Assembly: GCA_024762485.1 (NCBI GenBank)
Contig: JANTHH010000015.1
Location: 1 to 22,384, forward strand
Reading direction: 5' to 3'
Source: Chromatiales bacterium
GTDB taxonomy: Bacteria; Pseudomonadota; Gammaproteobacteria; Chromatiales; Chromatiaceae
DNA: 22,384 nucleotides
Notes under the pieces: model-generated
What the model was told of the DNA's origin: nothing
Database searches by the model: none
What the model saw: the letters and a program-made list of their open reading frames with translations, nothing else
In this document: one piece after another, positions 7,801 through 14,759 of the stretch
Layout of the letters: each line of letters opens with the position of its first letter
How positions within the stretch are numbered: the stretch's first letter is position 1
Made by a program: the position numbers and the translations under genes

Positions 7801-9552
7801 GATGGTGGTGCAGCATCACAGATGCCTGCGGCACGGGATGTCTATACCTATACCGGGACCAGCAATACCCTCAGCCACGCCAGTAACGCTCTGAGCGAGA
7901 GCAACACGGCGATTACCAAGGCCATGCTGGGTATGGAGGCCGAAAGCGATGCCTATTTCGAGGAGGTCCTGCAGTGGGCCCGTGGCGTGGACAAGGCCGA
8001 CTACGACGATGACGGCGATACCAGTGAAATCCGCAAGGAACTGGGTGATCCACTGCATTCGGTACCGGTCATCGCCACCTACGGGGGCACCGATGCCTCC
8101 CCCGATACCACGGTGTTCTTCGGCACCAACAACGGTTTCATCCACGCGGTGGATGCCAGCACCGGGGCAGAGCAGTTCGCCTTCATCCCGCCGGAGTTGC
8201 TGGTCAACCTCGAGAGGAAATACCGCAACTCGTCCGCGCTGGATCACATCTATGGCATGGATGGCGGCATGACCCTCTGGGTCAAGGATGTCAATGGCGA
8301 TGCGCAGATCACCTCCAGCGAGGGTGACCATGTCTATCTCTATGTCGGCATGCGCCGGGGTGGCAGCAACTACTATGCGCTGGATGTGACCAACCGCTCG
8401 GCGCCGCGGCTGATGTGGAGTATCCAGGGTGGAGCTGGCGACTTCAGCGAACTGGCCCAGAGCTGGTCGGAGCCGGTGCTCAGCCAGGTGAAGATCGGCA
8501 CCACAGTCAAGAAGGTGCTGATCTTCGGTGGCGGCTATGACACCGACAACGATGTCAACGCCGTGCGTACCGCGGACAGTGAGGGTCGGGCGATATTCAT
8601 GGTGGATGCGGAGAGTGGTGACCTGCTGTGGTCGGCCGGACCGGGTGCGGGTTTCAACGAGAACCTCTCTGCCATGCTCTACAGCATCCCCTCTGAGGTG
8701 CGTGTCATCGACATGAACTACGACGGCCTTGCCGACCAGATGTATGTCGGTGACATGGGCGGGCAGGTCTGGCGTTTCGATATCCACAATGGTGCTGCCA
8801 GCGCCGATGACCTGGTGAGTGCAACGGTTGTGGCGGACCTTGCGATTGCCGATGACGCCAGCGGCAACCGCAAGTTCTACTATGCACCCGACCTGGTGAA
8901 GGTGGATACACCCGGATATCCCTCGCTGGCACTGCTGATCGGCTCCGGCTGGCGTGCCCATCCTCTGGATACGATCGTGGAAGACCGTTTCTACATGATT
9001 CGCATGAACGACATTTACGGTCCTCCCTTCGACGCGGACAACGATGGTAATCCTGACTATCCGGCGAGCCTTGATGAGAGCGATCTCTACGATGCCACGG
9101 ACAATGATGTCGGTGAGCTGACCGGGGCTGCGCAGGCCGCGGCCTATGCGGACCTCACATCCTCGGATGGCTGGTTCATCCGCCTGACCGATGGTGGCGA
9201 GAAGGTGCTCAGCCGTTCGACAACCATCAACAATCAGGTGTTCTTCACCACCTATGCGCCGCTGGCACCCTCGTCGGTCTGCGGTGCCGCGGAAGGCGGC
9301 GGCTATATCTACGCAGTCGATCTGTGGACTGCCGCGCCGATTATGAATCTCGACGCGGTAGGGGATGTCAACGACCTGACCCGTCCCGACCGGCGCAAGC
9401 AGCTCGGCCGCATGGGCATCCCGCCGTCACCGAAGGCCCTGCTGCCGGAGGAAGGCAACCCGATCATCGTGGTGGGGCCCGAGCAACCGATCGACAACAT
9501 CGACTTCGGCACATTGCGGCGCCGGACCTACTGGACCGAGAATCGTGACTAA
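4900..9552 (+). CDS. pilY1: Type IV pilus tip adhesin PilY1 with split VWFA domain
   Basis: This is a 1550-residue PilY1/PilC-family protein. I chose the ATG at 4900 because AGGAGA lies 6 bases upstream; in-frame ATGs at 4879, 4882 and 4894 are alternatives. A Sec signal ends at FPVLA (residue 25). A VWFA domain opens with the MIDAS motif DSSGS (50-54), but its TDG motif comes only at 770-772. Three tandem modules fill the gap (about 128-329, 333-471 and 484-654), each with a GATI strand motif near its start and RPGWSSGN-like and APxLxVxY-like motifs near its end. The C-terminal half is the PilC beta-propeller (HSVPV, FFGTNNGFIHAVDA, MYVGDMGGQVWRFD). Asp-rich, calcium-type loops occur at 1034-1043, 1130-1141, 1271-1279 and 1378-1386. 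In known systems PilY1 works at the pilus tip with the minor pilins in adhesion, Ca2+-controlled retraction and surface sensing. The family assignment is certain; the role of the inserted modules is not. Confidence 0.95.
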   Translation: MSLSGIKSAAIGCFCMLFASFPVLADDTEIFFASPAAVQNTRPNVLFILDSSGSMSSSVGSTGLNRMEHMKAALHTVLDSVTNVNIGLMRFNDPGGPILFPTSYVDEEISTAASEESPGDVSSQITNGSDDVEEIGSTMLMDFGSTTLDMAYGSASGGSTTIERTVAINTDDEEQKLSGNMAWNGSWWNLQSDQINGVRFQNIDIPPGATISDARLTLTACKSNSADLELRFYGQDDANPPTFENVNNNISDRPKTTAFTDWSPTAWTKNDTYTSPNMSVILQEIIDRPDWVSGNPVVLLATHVSGGDRCPYTRNGSVSGAPQLSVTYTAAAPQQQKVGLRFSDIAIPQGATITSATIEFTAAQSSSDAVNLAIKGVAQDDAAPFGTTATSLSSLSKTTASVSWTPEAWVSDTVYQTADISSVVQEVVNRSGWCGNNHMAFEISGSDLTNRVALSYEGDPSRAPRLRVTYDPDSVPATGGCFNQWVVYRVDRSVNDAEQDAGNGNMSITGNQFDIRSTQVNGLRFGDVRIANGATILEAHLQFTARASDTSGVGISIKGENADNAEAYSSAINNISDRPTVGVVNWTPGEWITNGTYESPDLSSVIESIVARPGWSSGNAMAFVVGATGSGRRRAYTYDDSAGAAPLLRVKVQFGGLGNLPVYTVRNKLHEIVEEFVPSGYTPIVDTLYEAASYYRGEDVLYGRERGNQVTYGRLSHPSSYTGGTVVRGPSCTNANPNSPACVDERIEGSPVYISPIVDECQSSYIVLLTDGQANHNNSADLISSLTGATCTGDPGEECGRELVDFLATADQRPSPLNGIQNVRTYTVGFNLDEGGQKDAIDFLKDLAQKGDGEYHSASTASELAGVFQNIIREILAVDTTFVAPGATVNSFNRLTHRNEIYFSLFKPSSATRWPGNLKRYGLYGSATEATEIVDVNGSPAVDAASGFFKSTARSWWSDAVDGSSVTDGGAASQMPAARDVYTYTGTSNTLSHASNALSESNTAITKAMLGMEAESDAYFEEVLQWARGVDKADYDDDGDTSEIRKELGDPLHSVPVIATYGGTDASPDTTVFFGTNNGFIHAVDASTGAEQFAFIPPELLVNLERKYRNSSALDHIYGMDGGMTLWVKDVNGDAQITSSEGDHVYLYVGMRRGGSNYYALDVTNRSAPRLMWSIQGGAGDFSELAQSWSEPVLSQVKIGTTVKKVLIFGGGYDTDNDVNAVRTADSEGRAIFMVDAESGDLLWSAGPGAGFNENLSAMLYSIPSEVRVIDMNYDGLADQMYVGDMGGQVWRFDIHNGAASADDLVSATVVADLAIADDASGNRKFYYAPDLVKVDTPGYPSLALLIGSGWRAHPLDTIVEDRFYMIRMNDIYGPPFDADNDGNPDYPASLDESDLYDATDNDVGELTGAAQAAAYADLTSSDGWFIRLTDGGEKVLSRSTTINNQVFFTTYAPLAPSSVCGAAEGGGYIYAVDLWTAAPIMNLDAVGDVNDLTRPDRRKQLGRMGIPPSPKALLPEEGNPIIVVGPEQPIDNIDFGTLRRRTYWTENRD

Positions 9553-9564
9553 GGGTGCAGGTGC

Positions 9565-9942
9565 ATGAGTCTTAAACAACAGGGCGTGACCCTGATCGAG
9601 CTGATGGTGGTGGTGGCGGTGCTCACCATCCTCTCGATGATCGTCTACCCGCTGTACACGCAGCAGACCACCAAGGTGAAGCGGCAGGCGGCCAGGGAAG
9701 CCTTGAGCGATACGGCACAGGGGCTGGAGCGTTGTTACTCGCAGTTTCTGGCATACAACCATGCCAGTTGCACGGTGCCAACCAGTTATGACACGCCGGA
9801 TGGTAACTACCGGGTAACCGCTGTTGTGGCCCCGGGCAGCTACACCCTGACCGCTACCGCCCTCGGGTCGCAACTTGCCAACGATGCGGCTTGCGCAACC
9901 TTCACGCTGGACAATCTGGGGCAGACCACCGGTTGCTGGTGA
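9565..9942 (+). CDS. pilE: Type IV minor pilin PilE
   Basis: This is a 125-residue PilE-type pilin, last gene of the operon, starting 12 bases after the pilY1 stop with only a weak AAGG/CAGG Shine-Dalgarno. The short leader MSLKQQG precedes VTLIELMVVVAVLTILSMIVYPLY, with Glu5 and Pro near mature position 22. KVKRQAAREALSDTAQGLERCYSQ is the usual PilE helix continuation. Four cysteines are present (ERCY, ASC, AACA and the terminal GCW), consistent with two disulfides in the globular domain. In P. aeruginosa the equivalent gene closes the same operon, preceded there by pilY2, which is absent here. Its TGA directly abuts the ispH stop codon on the other strand. Confidence 0.92.
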   Translation: MSLKQQGVTLIELMVVVAVLTILSMIVYPLYTQQTTKVKRQAAREALSDTAQGLERCYSQFLAYNHASCTVPTSYDTPDGNYRVTAVVAPGSYTLTATALGSQLANDAACATFTLDNLGQTTGCW

Positions 9943-10899
9943 TCAGCCCTGTTTGGCAGCGATCGCCTTTGCCAGGTTCTTCGGCAGTGCGAACACCACC
10001 TCTTCAGGCTGACCGCCATCGCTCTCGACGTCCTCGGCGCCCCAGGCCCTGAGTTGGTCAATGACCTGCTCGACCAGCAGGTCGGGTGCCGAGGCCCCGG
10101 CGGTGACGCCGATGGTCTCCACACCCTCCAGCCATTCCCGGCGGATATCTTCGGCACCGTCGATGAGGTAGGCGCGCTTGCCCTGCTTTTCCGCCAGTTC
10201 GCGCAGACGATTGGAATTGGAGCTGTTGGGCGAGCCCACCACCAGTACCAGGTCGCAGTGAGCGGCAAGCCGCTTCACTGCGTCCTGACGGTTCTGGGTG
10301 GCATAGCAGATGTCGTCTTTCTTCGGGCCGCTGATGTTGGGAAAACGCCGGCGCAGCGCATCGATGACCTGCACGGTGTCGTCCATCGACAGGGTGGTCT
10401 GGGTGACGAAGGCCAGCTTGTCGGGGTTCCCAACGGTCAGTGAAGCCACGTCGTCCGGGGTCTCCACCAGGTGGATCCCTGCACCGCTGTCGCAGCAGTA
10501 CTGGCCCATGGTGCCTTCCACCTCGGGATGGCCCTTGTGACCGATCAACACCACCTCGTTGCCTTGCCGGCAGTGACGCGCCACCTCCAGGTGAACCTTG
10601 GTCACCAGTGGACAGGTGGCGTCGAAGACGGTCAGGTCGCGTTCATCGCCTGCCTTGCGCACCGCCTGTGACACACCGTGGGCGCTGAAGACCACCGTGC
10701 TGCCATCCGGCACCTCGGCCAGTTCGTCGACGAAGACCGCGCCGCGTTCGCGCAGCCCCTCCACCACGAAGCGGTTGTGCACCACCTCGTGACGGACATA
10801 GATGGGTGCGCCGAAGGCATCGAGTGCCCGCTCGACGATCTCGATGGCACGATCGACACCGGCACAGAATCCGCGGGGATTGGCGAGGATGATCTTCAT
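9943..10899 (-). CDS. ispH: 4-hydroxy-3-methylbut-2-enyl diphosphate reductase IspH
   Basis: This is a 318-residue IspH (LytB), the last enzyme of the MEP isoprenoid pathway. It reduces HMBPP to isopentenyl and dimethylallyl diphosphate with a [4Fe-4S] cluster. The three cluster cysteines are present: C12 (RGFCAG), C96 (DATCPLV) and C198 (DICYAT). The active-site residues H41, H74, H124 and E126 (GHKGHPEVEGT), the TQTTLS loop and the SPNSSNS substrate motif are also intact. Length and N-terminus (MKIILANPRGFCAG) are standard. It lies 30 bases downstream of slpA, the common slpA-ispH pairing. It is cytoplasmic and expected to be essential. Confidence 0.97.
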   Translation of the reverse strand: MKIILANPRGFCAGVDRAIEIVERALDAFGAPIYVRHEVVHNRFVVEGLRERGAVFVDELAEVPDGSTVVFSAHGVSQAVRKAGDERDLTVFDATCPLVTKVHLEVARHCRQGNEVVLIGHKGHPEVEGTMGQYCCDSGAGIHLVETPDDVASLTVGNPDKLAFVTQTTLSMDDTVQVIDALRRRFPNISGPKKDDICYATQNRQDAVKRLAAHCDLVLVVGSPNSSNSNRLRELAEKQGKRAYLIDGAEDIRREWLEGVETIGVTAGASAPDLLVEQVIDQLRAWGAEDVESDGGQPEEVVFALPKNLAKAIAAKQG

Positions 10900-10929
10900 G
10901 GTCTTTGTCTCAAGGGGCAGGCAGACAGT

Positions 10930-11418
10930 CTAGCAGCTGCTGCAGCTGTCCTCGTCGGGATCCTCCGCGGGCCGCGGACTGCCGACCTCGAGGATCTCGA
11001 CGCGATAGATGACCTCACGCCCGGCCAGGGGGTGATTGAAATCCACCGACACCTCGTCACCGTTCACCGCCAGGATGCTGCCGGCCGCCTCGTCGCCGGT
11101 AGGCGTGGCGAAGGCGATGATCTGGCCCACCTCGGGCTGCATGTCGGCGGGGAAGTCGCTCAGCGGCATGGTGTAGACCATGTTGGGATCATGCTCGCCG
11201 TAGGCCTGCTCCGGATCCAGTGTCAGGGTCTGGGTGTCCCCGGCCTTGAGGCCGTAGAGTCCGAGTTCCAGGCCCGGTTGCAGGGTCTTGTCGCCGATGG
11301 CGAAGCTTAGGGGTTCCTCGCCGAAGGTGGACACCGCTTCGGTGCCGTCGGGGAGTGACAGCGAGAAGTGCATGGTGACCTGGCTGCCGGGTACGATTTC
11401 GCGTTCTGGATTGTTCAT
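10930..11418 (-). CDS. fkpB: FKBP-type peptidyl-prolyl isomerase SlpA/FkpB
   Basis: This is a 162-residue SlpA-type FKBP, a cytoplasmic prolyl cis-trans isomerase with chaperone activity. The FKBP half-domains flank an insert-in-flap region: PGSQVTMHFSLSLPDGTE at the start, then FAIGDKTLQPGLELGLYGLKAGD, EQAYGEHDPNMV, and DFNHPLAGREVIYRVEILEV at the end. The tail EDPDEDSCSSC is acidic and cysteine-containing, possibly metal-binding. The frame stays open upstream to 11586, but that part overlaps the preceding gene. MNNPEREI at 11418, with AGAGA just upstream, is the sensible start and gives the normal family size. It is followed by ispH, as in many gammaproteobacteria. The lspA gene that commonly precedes it is not here. 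Confidence 0.93.
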   Translation of the reverse strand: MNNPEREIVPGSQVTMHFSLSLPDGTEAVSTFGEEPLSFAIGDKTLQPGLELGLYGLKAGDTQTLTLDPEQAYGEHDPNMVYTMPLSDFPADMQPEVGQIIAFATPTGDEAAGSILAVNGDEVSVDFNHPLAGREVIYRVEILEVGSPRPAEDPDEDSCSSC

Positions 11419-11461
11419 GGATTTCTCTGACTGAAGACGATTGGATACGTTCCTGACGGTA

Positions 11462-12223
11462 TCAGCGCGCTGCCGAGGCGATCTCGTGAAGCATCGGTAC
11501 AGCAAGCCCGAGCCGGTCGGCATGTTGTAGTGCCCTGGCGAGACGATCCGCTGCGCTGCGTCCCATGCAGCGGTGTTCGGGGTCACCCTCGAAGGCCTGA
11601 ACCATGGCCTCGATCAGTGCCGACTCGTCGAGGGACTGTCCGGTCAGTGCCGATTGCAACGCGATGACATCGCGGGCAACGGCACCGGCGAGGTCACGGT
11701 GGTCGGCCCACAACTCGCCGACAGTACCGCCGCTGCGTAGCCCGGCGATGTTGCTGGTGAGGATGTAGAGGTTCTTGACCACCAGCTCGAACAGCAGTTG
11801 CCCGGGGTCATCCAGCACCCGCACCGGGATGCCCAGGGTGGCCAGGGCGTCGTGCAGCAAGGGTGCACGGGGCCCGTAGGCGGGCGAGGGGATGATCACC
11901 TTGGCGTCCATGCCGGGCTTCTTCTCGAACCATACCGAGATCACGGTGGGGTCGGGCAGGCCGGCGAAGTCTGCCGGCAGCAGCTCGTTCTGTAGCAGCG
12001 CCAGCTTGTCACGCCACACTGCGGGGATCGTCGCCAGGGTGGCCTGAAGGTCCTTCTCACCCACCGCAACCAGCACCATGGCAGGGTCGGGCAGCTGCTG
12101 TGCCATCTCGGCCATGTCGTTGTCACGGGTCACCGGATAGACCGGGTGACCGAGACGTAGCAGACCGCGCGCGAACACGCCGCCCATCTCGCCGACACCG
12201 ATGAGTACTACGGGTTGTTTCAT
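11462..12223 (-). CDS. Rossmann-fold NAD(P)-binding protein, ketopantoate-reductase-like
   Basis: This 253-residue protein has an N-terminal dinucleotide-binding fold: VVLIGVGEMGGVFARGLLRLGH gives GxGxxG at residues 8-13. A C-terminal helical domain resembles 6-phosphogluconate-dehydrogenase/PanE proteins: ELVVKNLYILTSNIAGL aligns with the PanE helix carrying the catalytic Lys, and LGLAVPMLHEI resembles the PanE terminus. The usual TEID/NG part of PanE is not recognisable, so ketopantoate as substrate is doubtful. The frame is open to 12394, but I start at MKQPVV (12223): its ATG overlaps the adenosyltransferase stop by 4 bases (ATGA). This tight coupling puts it in the B12 operon, where a reductase role in corrinoid activation is conceivable but unproven. 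Confidence 0.7.
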   Translation of the reverse strand: MKQPVVLIGVGEMGGVFARGLLRLGHPVYPVTRDNDMAEMAQQLPDPAMVLVAVGEKDLQATLATIPAVWRDKLALLQNELLPADFAGLPDPTVISVWFEKKPGMDAKVIIPSPAYGPRAPLLHDALATLGIPVRVLDDPGQLLFELVVKNLYILTSNIAGLRSGGTVGELWADHRDLAGAVARDVIALQSALTGQSLDESALIEAMVQAFEGDPEHRCMGRSAADRLARALQHADRLGLAVPMLHEIASAAR

Positions 12224-12774
12224 GTCTCGGGCTCTCCGGGTTGCCACAGCACCTCCGCCCCCCCGTTCTGGCGGGCCAGCAGGCGGGCCAGGACGAACAA
12301 CAGGTCGGAGAGCCGGTTCAGGTATCTCAGGGAGGCGGAGTTTACAGCCTCCTGGCGGGAAAGTCGCAGCAGCGCGCGCTCGGCACGGCGGCACACGGTG
12401 CGCGCGAGGTGGCAGTGCGCCGCTGGCAGGCTGCCGCCCGGCAGCACGAACTCACGCAGCGGCGGCAGCCGGGCATTGAGGCGATCGATGGTCTGTTCCA
12501 GCGCACCGATCAGGGTGTCGTCAATCACGGTGGCGCCGGGCAGTGCCAGTTCGCCGCCGAGGTCGAACAGCCGGTGCTGGATGCTCTGCAGCAGGCCCGT
12601 CAGTTCGTCGGGCAGGTCGAGCGCGAGCACCACGCCGAGCTGGCTGTTGAGCTCGTCCACCGTGCCCAGCGCCGCCACCCGCGGGCTGTCCTTGGGCAGG
12701 CGGGAGCCATCGGCGAGACCTGTGGTGCCGTCGTCGCCGCTGCGGGTGTAGATGCGGGTGAGGCGTTTTGTCAT
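12220..12774 (-). CDS. pduO: Cob(I)alamin adenosyltransferase, PduO type
   Basis: This is a 184-residue PduO/MMAB-type ATP:cob(I)alamin adenosyltransferase, which transfers the 5'-deoxyadenosyl group from ATP to cob(I)alamin to make coenzyme B12. The ATP-binding N-terminal motif YTRSGDDGTTGL (residues 9-20), the GTVDELNSQLG segment (37-47), the RTVCRRAER motif (125-133) and RYLNRLSDLLFVLAR (150-164) are all present. The rest is the expected trimer-forming helical bundle. The gene follows btuB by 18 bases and precedes the PanE-like gene by a 4-base overlap, so all three lie downstream of the cobalamin riboswitch. Together they import and activate exogenous corrinoids. Confidence 0.95.
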   Translation of the reverse strand: MTKRLTRIYTRSGDDGTTGLADGSRLPKDSPRVAALGTVDELNSQLGVVLALDLPDELTGLLQSIQHRLFDLGGELALPGATVIDDTLIGALEQTIDRLNARLPPLREFVLPGGSLPAAHCHLARTVCRRAERALLRLSRQEAVNSASLRYLNRLSDLLFVLARLLARQNGGAEVLWQPGEPET

Positions 12775-12792
12775 GCAGATAGGCTCCCTTGC

Positions 12793-14634
12793 TCAGTCGA
12801 AGTCATCGATCGCTATGCTCAGATAGTAGCCCCGATCCGGGGTGTTGAAGCCCCCGGCCAGCTCATAACTCGTGTTGGTCAGGTTTTCGACCCTGGCCTG
12901 CAGAGTCAGGTGGCGGTCGAGATGAAAACGGGCGGTTGCATGGGCCAGGGTGTAGGCGTCGAGGACCGTGTTGTTCCAGAGCGAGTCCTTGCGTTTACCC
13001 TGGTGTTGGATATCCAGGCTGGCATCCCATCCCGGGGTGACATAGCTCAGGGAGCTGTGAGCGGAGAAGCGGGCGCGCCTGGCAAGCCAGACATCGTTGT
13101 CCTGGTCCTTGGGTTGTTTCCAATCCACGCCGGCGTCGAGCAGCCAGGGGGCCAGGCGCAGCCGGTAGCTCAGTTCGGCACCGAGGATGGTGGCCCGGGC
13201 CACATTCTCGTTCAGCGGATCGTCGATCAACCAGCCATCGCCGAACTGGTCGATGCCATCCAGGTCGTAGAAGTTGGTAACAATCAGGTTGCGGATGCGG
13301 CTGTAGTACAGACTGGCCTCCAGACTGCTGTGGCTGTCGAGACGCTGCTCCAGGCCGAGGTCCGTGGAGAGGGATTGTTCAGGCTGCAGACTGGGGTTGC
13401 CGCCATAGCCGTACAGGTCGGTGCCACTGGGGGCGCGGTAGGCGGTGCCGATGTTGGCGCGCAGGCGAGTTGTCGCGGTGGCCTGATAGCTGTGGCCCAG
13501 GTTCCACACCAGGTTGTCGCCGAAGCTTTCGTTGTGGGTGAGACGCAGCCCGGCCACGGTGGTGTGCGGACCCTGCTCGATCTGATCCTGCAGATAGAGC
13601 GCCTGGTTGTCCAGGCTGCGATCGAAGGAGGTGCCGAAGCTGCGTGCGTCGGTGTTCTCCCGTTCGAGGACCAGTCCGGCGGTGATCAGGTGGCTGTCGC
13701 CGAGCTGATAATCGTTTTGCCAGTCCAGGGTGTAGCGGGTGGTGTGGGCGAAGTCGAACTCGCCCAGATAGTTGGCCTGGTTCTGGTCGATCTGGTCGCT
13801 CATCCGGCTCAGGATGAGTGTGGACTGCCAATCGTCCCGGATCGTGTTGATCGAGCGGACACTGAACAGGCTGTTGTCGAAGTCCTGGTCCAGCGGGGTG
13901 CCGAAGGAGGAATATTCGGTCCTGCCCCGGCTGACCATGGTCTGCAGGCGCAGCCCTTGCCAGGCATCGCCGTAGTCCAGCTGCCCGTTGAGCGAGTCGT
14001 TGCGTGTGCCACGATCCAGGCTGGTACTGGCCTCGCTTGGGAAGCCGCTGGTTTGCAGATGGCTGGCATCCAGCGACAGGCGGGCCTTACCACCACGGAA
14101 ACGGGTGCCGGCGCTCAGGTTGAGGGTGTCATCACTGCCAACCTGGCTGGTGACCCGACTGCCCTTGGGGGCGTCGGCGCCGGCCTGGGTGATGATGTTG
14201 ATCACCCCGCCGATGGCCGCCGATCCGTACAGACTGGACATGGGGGCGCGCACGATCTCGATGCGCTCCACCAGGCTGGGGTTGATGTTCTGTATCGCCG
14301 CATTGCCCAGGGTGCCGGGGTTGATGGGCACGCCATCGATCAGCACCAGGGTGTGATCACTTTCCGCGCCGCGGATGAAGATCGAGGCGGGCTGGCCCGG
14401 GCCACCGTTGCGACCGATATCGATGCCTGGCTGGCCGCGCAGCAGATCGGCCACATCAAGGGCCTGCATCCGTTCGATCTCGTCCTTGTCGATGACCGTG
14501 ACGCTGGCGGTGGTCTTGTCTGCCGTAGTGACCGTCCGGGTGGCGGTCACCAGCACGGGGTCGAGGCTGTCGGCGGCCTGTCCCATGGTGCTGCCGACGG
14601 CGAGCATGGCGACGGCAAAAAGTGTCTTTTTCAT
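12793..14634 (-). CDS. btuB: TonB-dependent vitamin B12 receptor BtuB
   Basis: This is a 613-residue outer-membrane TonB-dependent receptor. It has a Sec signal (MKKTLFAVAML... to GQAA) and a TonB box within DPVLVTATR. A plug domain follows (DVADLLRGQPGIDIGRNGGPG, IFIRGAESDHTLVLIDGVP, VERIEIVRAPMSSLYGSAAIGGVINI), then a beta-barrel with the NPSLQPEQS and LTLQARVENLTNTSYE signatures. Size and plug resemble E. coli BtuB (about 614 residues). The cobalamin riboswitch upstream makes cobalamin the likely ligand. I start at 14634 rather than an upstream GTG at 14655: AGGGGA lies 7 bases before this ATG and the signal peptide begins there. The barrel ends in YYLSIAIDDFD rather than the usual terminal aromatic residue, a minor oddity. 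Confidence 0.95.
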   Translation of the reverse strand: MKKTLFAVAMLAVGSTMGQAADSLDPVLVTATRTVTTADKTTASVTVIDKDEIERMQALDVADLLRGQPGIDIGRNGGPGQPASIFIRGAESDHTLVLIDGVPINPGTLGNAAIQNINPSLVERIEIVRAPMSSLYGSAAIGGVINIITQAGADAPKGSRVTSQVGSDDTLNLSAGTRFRGGKARLSLDASHLQTSGFPSEASTSLDRGTRNDSLNGQLDYGDAWQGLRLQTMVSRGRTEYSSFGTPLDQDFDNSLFSVRSINTIRDDWQSTLILSRMSDQIDQNQANYLGEFDFAHTTRYTLDWQNDYQLGDSHLITAGLVLERENTDARSFGTSFDRSLDNQALYLQDQIEQGPHTTVAGLRLTHNESFGDNLVWNLGHSYQATATTRLRANIGTAYRAPSGTDLYGYGGNPSLQPEQSLSTDLGLEQRLDSHSSLEASLYYSRIRNLIVTNFYDLDGIDQFGDGWLIDDPLNENVARATILGAELSYRLRLAPWLLDAGVDWKQPKDQDNDVWLARRARFSAHSSLSYVTPGWDASLDIQHQGKRKDSLWNNTVLDAYTLAHATARFHLDRHLTLQARVENLTNTSYELAGGFNTPDRGYYLSIAIDDFD

Positions 14635-14642
14635 GTGTGGAT

Positions 14643-14700
14643 CCCCTGCCGGCACTCACCCGCGCCGGCGTCTGTGGTGTCGGTGCGGAGGGGGCAGGGG
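14643..14700 (-). promoter_or_regulatory. Putative RBS-sequestering helix of the btuB leader
   Basis: On the minus strand CCCCTGCC (14700 to 14693) is an exact complement of GGCAGGGG (14650 to 14643), which contains the btuB Shine-Dalgarno. Pairing would close a 42-nt loop and mask the ribosome site. It lies between the riboswitch core and the start codon, where a translational expression platform is expected. The pairing is visible in sequence; its switching is inferred. Confidence 0.5.
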
Positions 14701-14759
14701 GTCGGCGACGGGCACGCGGCAGACACCCGGCCATCGCCCTCCGCGATGTCGGTGGTCCG

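Noticed and set aside
7816..8961. A 381-codon minus-strand frame inside pilY1
   Set aside because: It is a shadow of the PilY1 propeller, rich in His/Arg/Gly as GC-rich antisense frames are, with no motif.
11419..11586. Longer N-terminus for SlpA
   Set aside because: It would overlap the PanE-like gene by about 125 bases and has no FKBP similarity; SlpA proteins start near MNNPE.
12224..12394. Longer N-terminus for the PanE-like protein
   Set aside because: It is Pro/Arg-rich antisense-like sequence within pduO; the Rossmann strand starts directly after MKQP at 12223.
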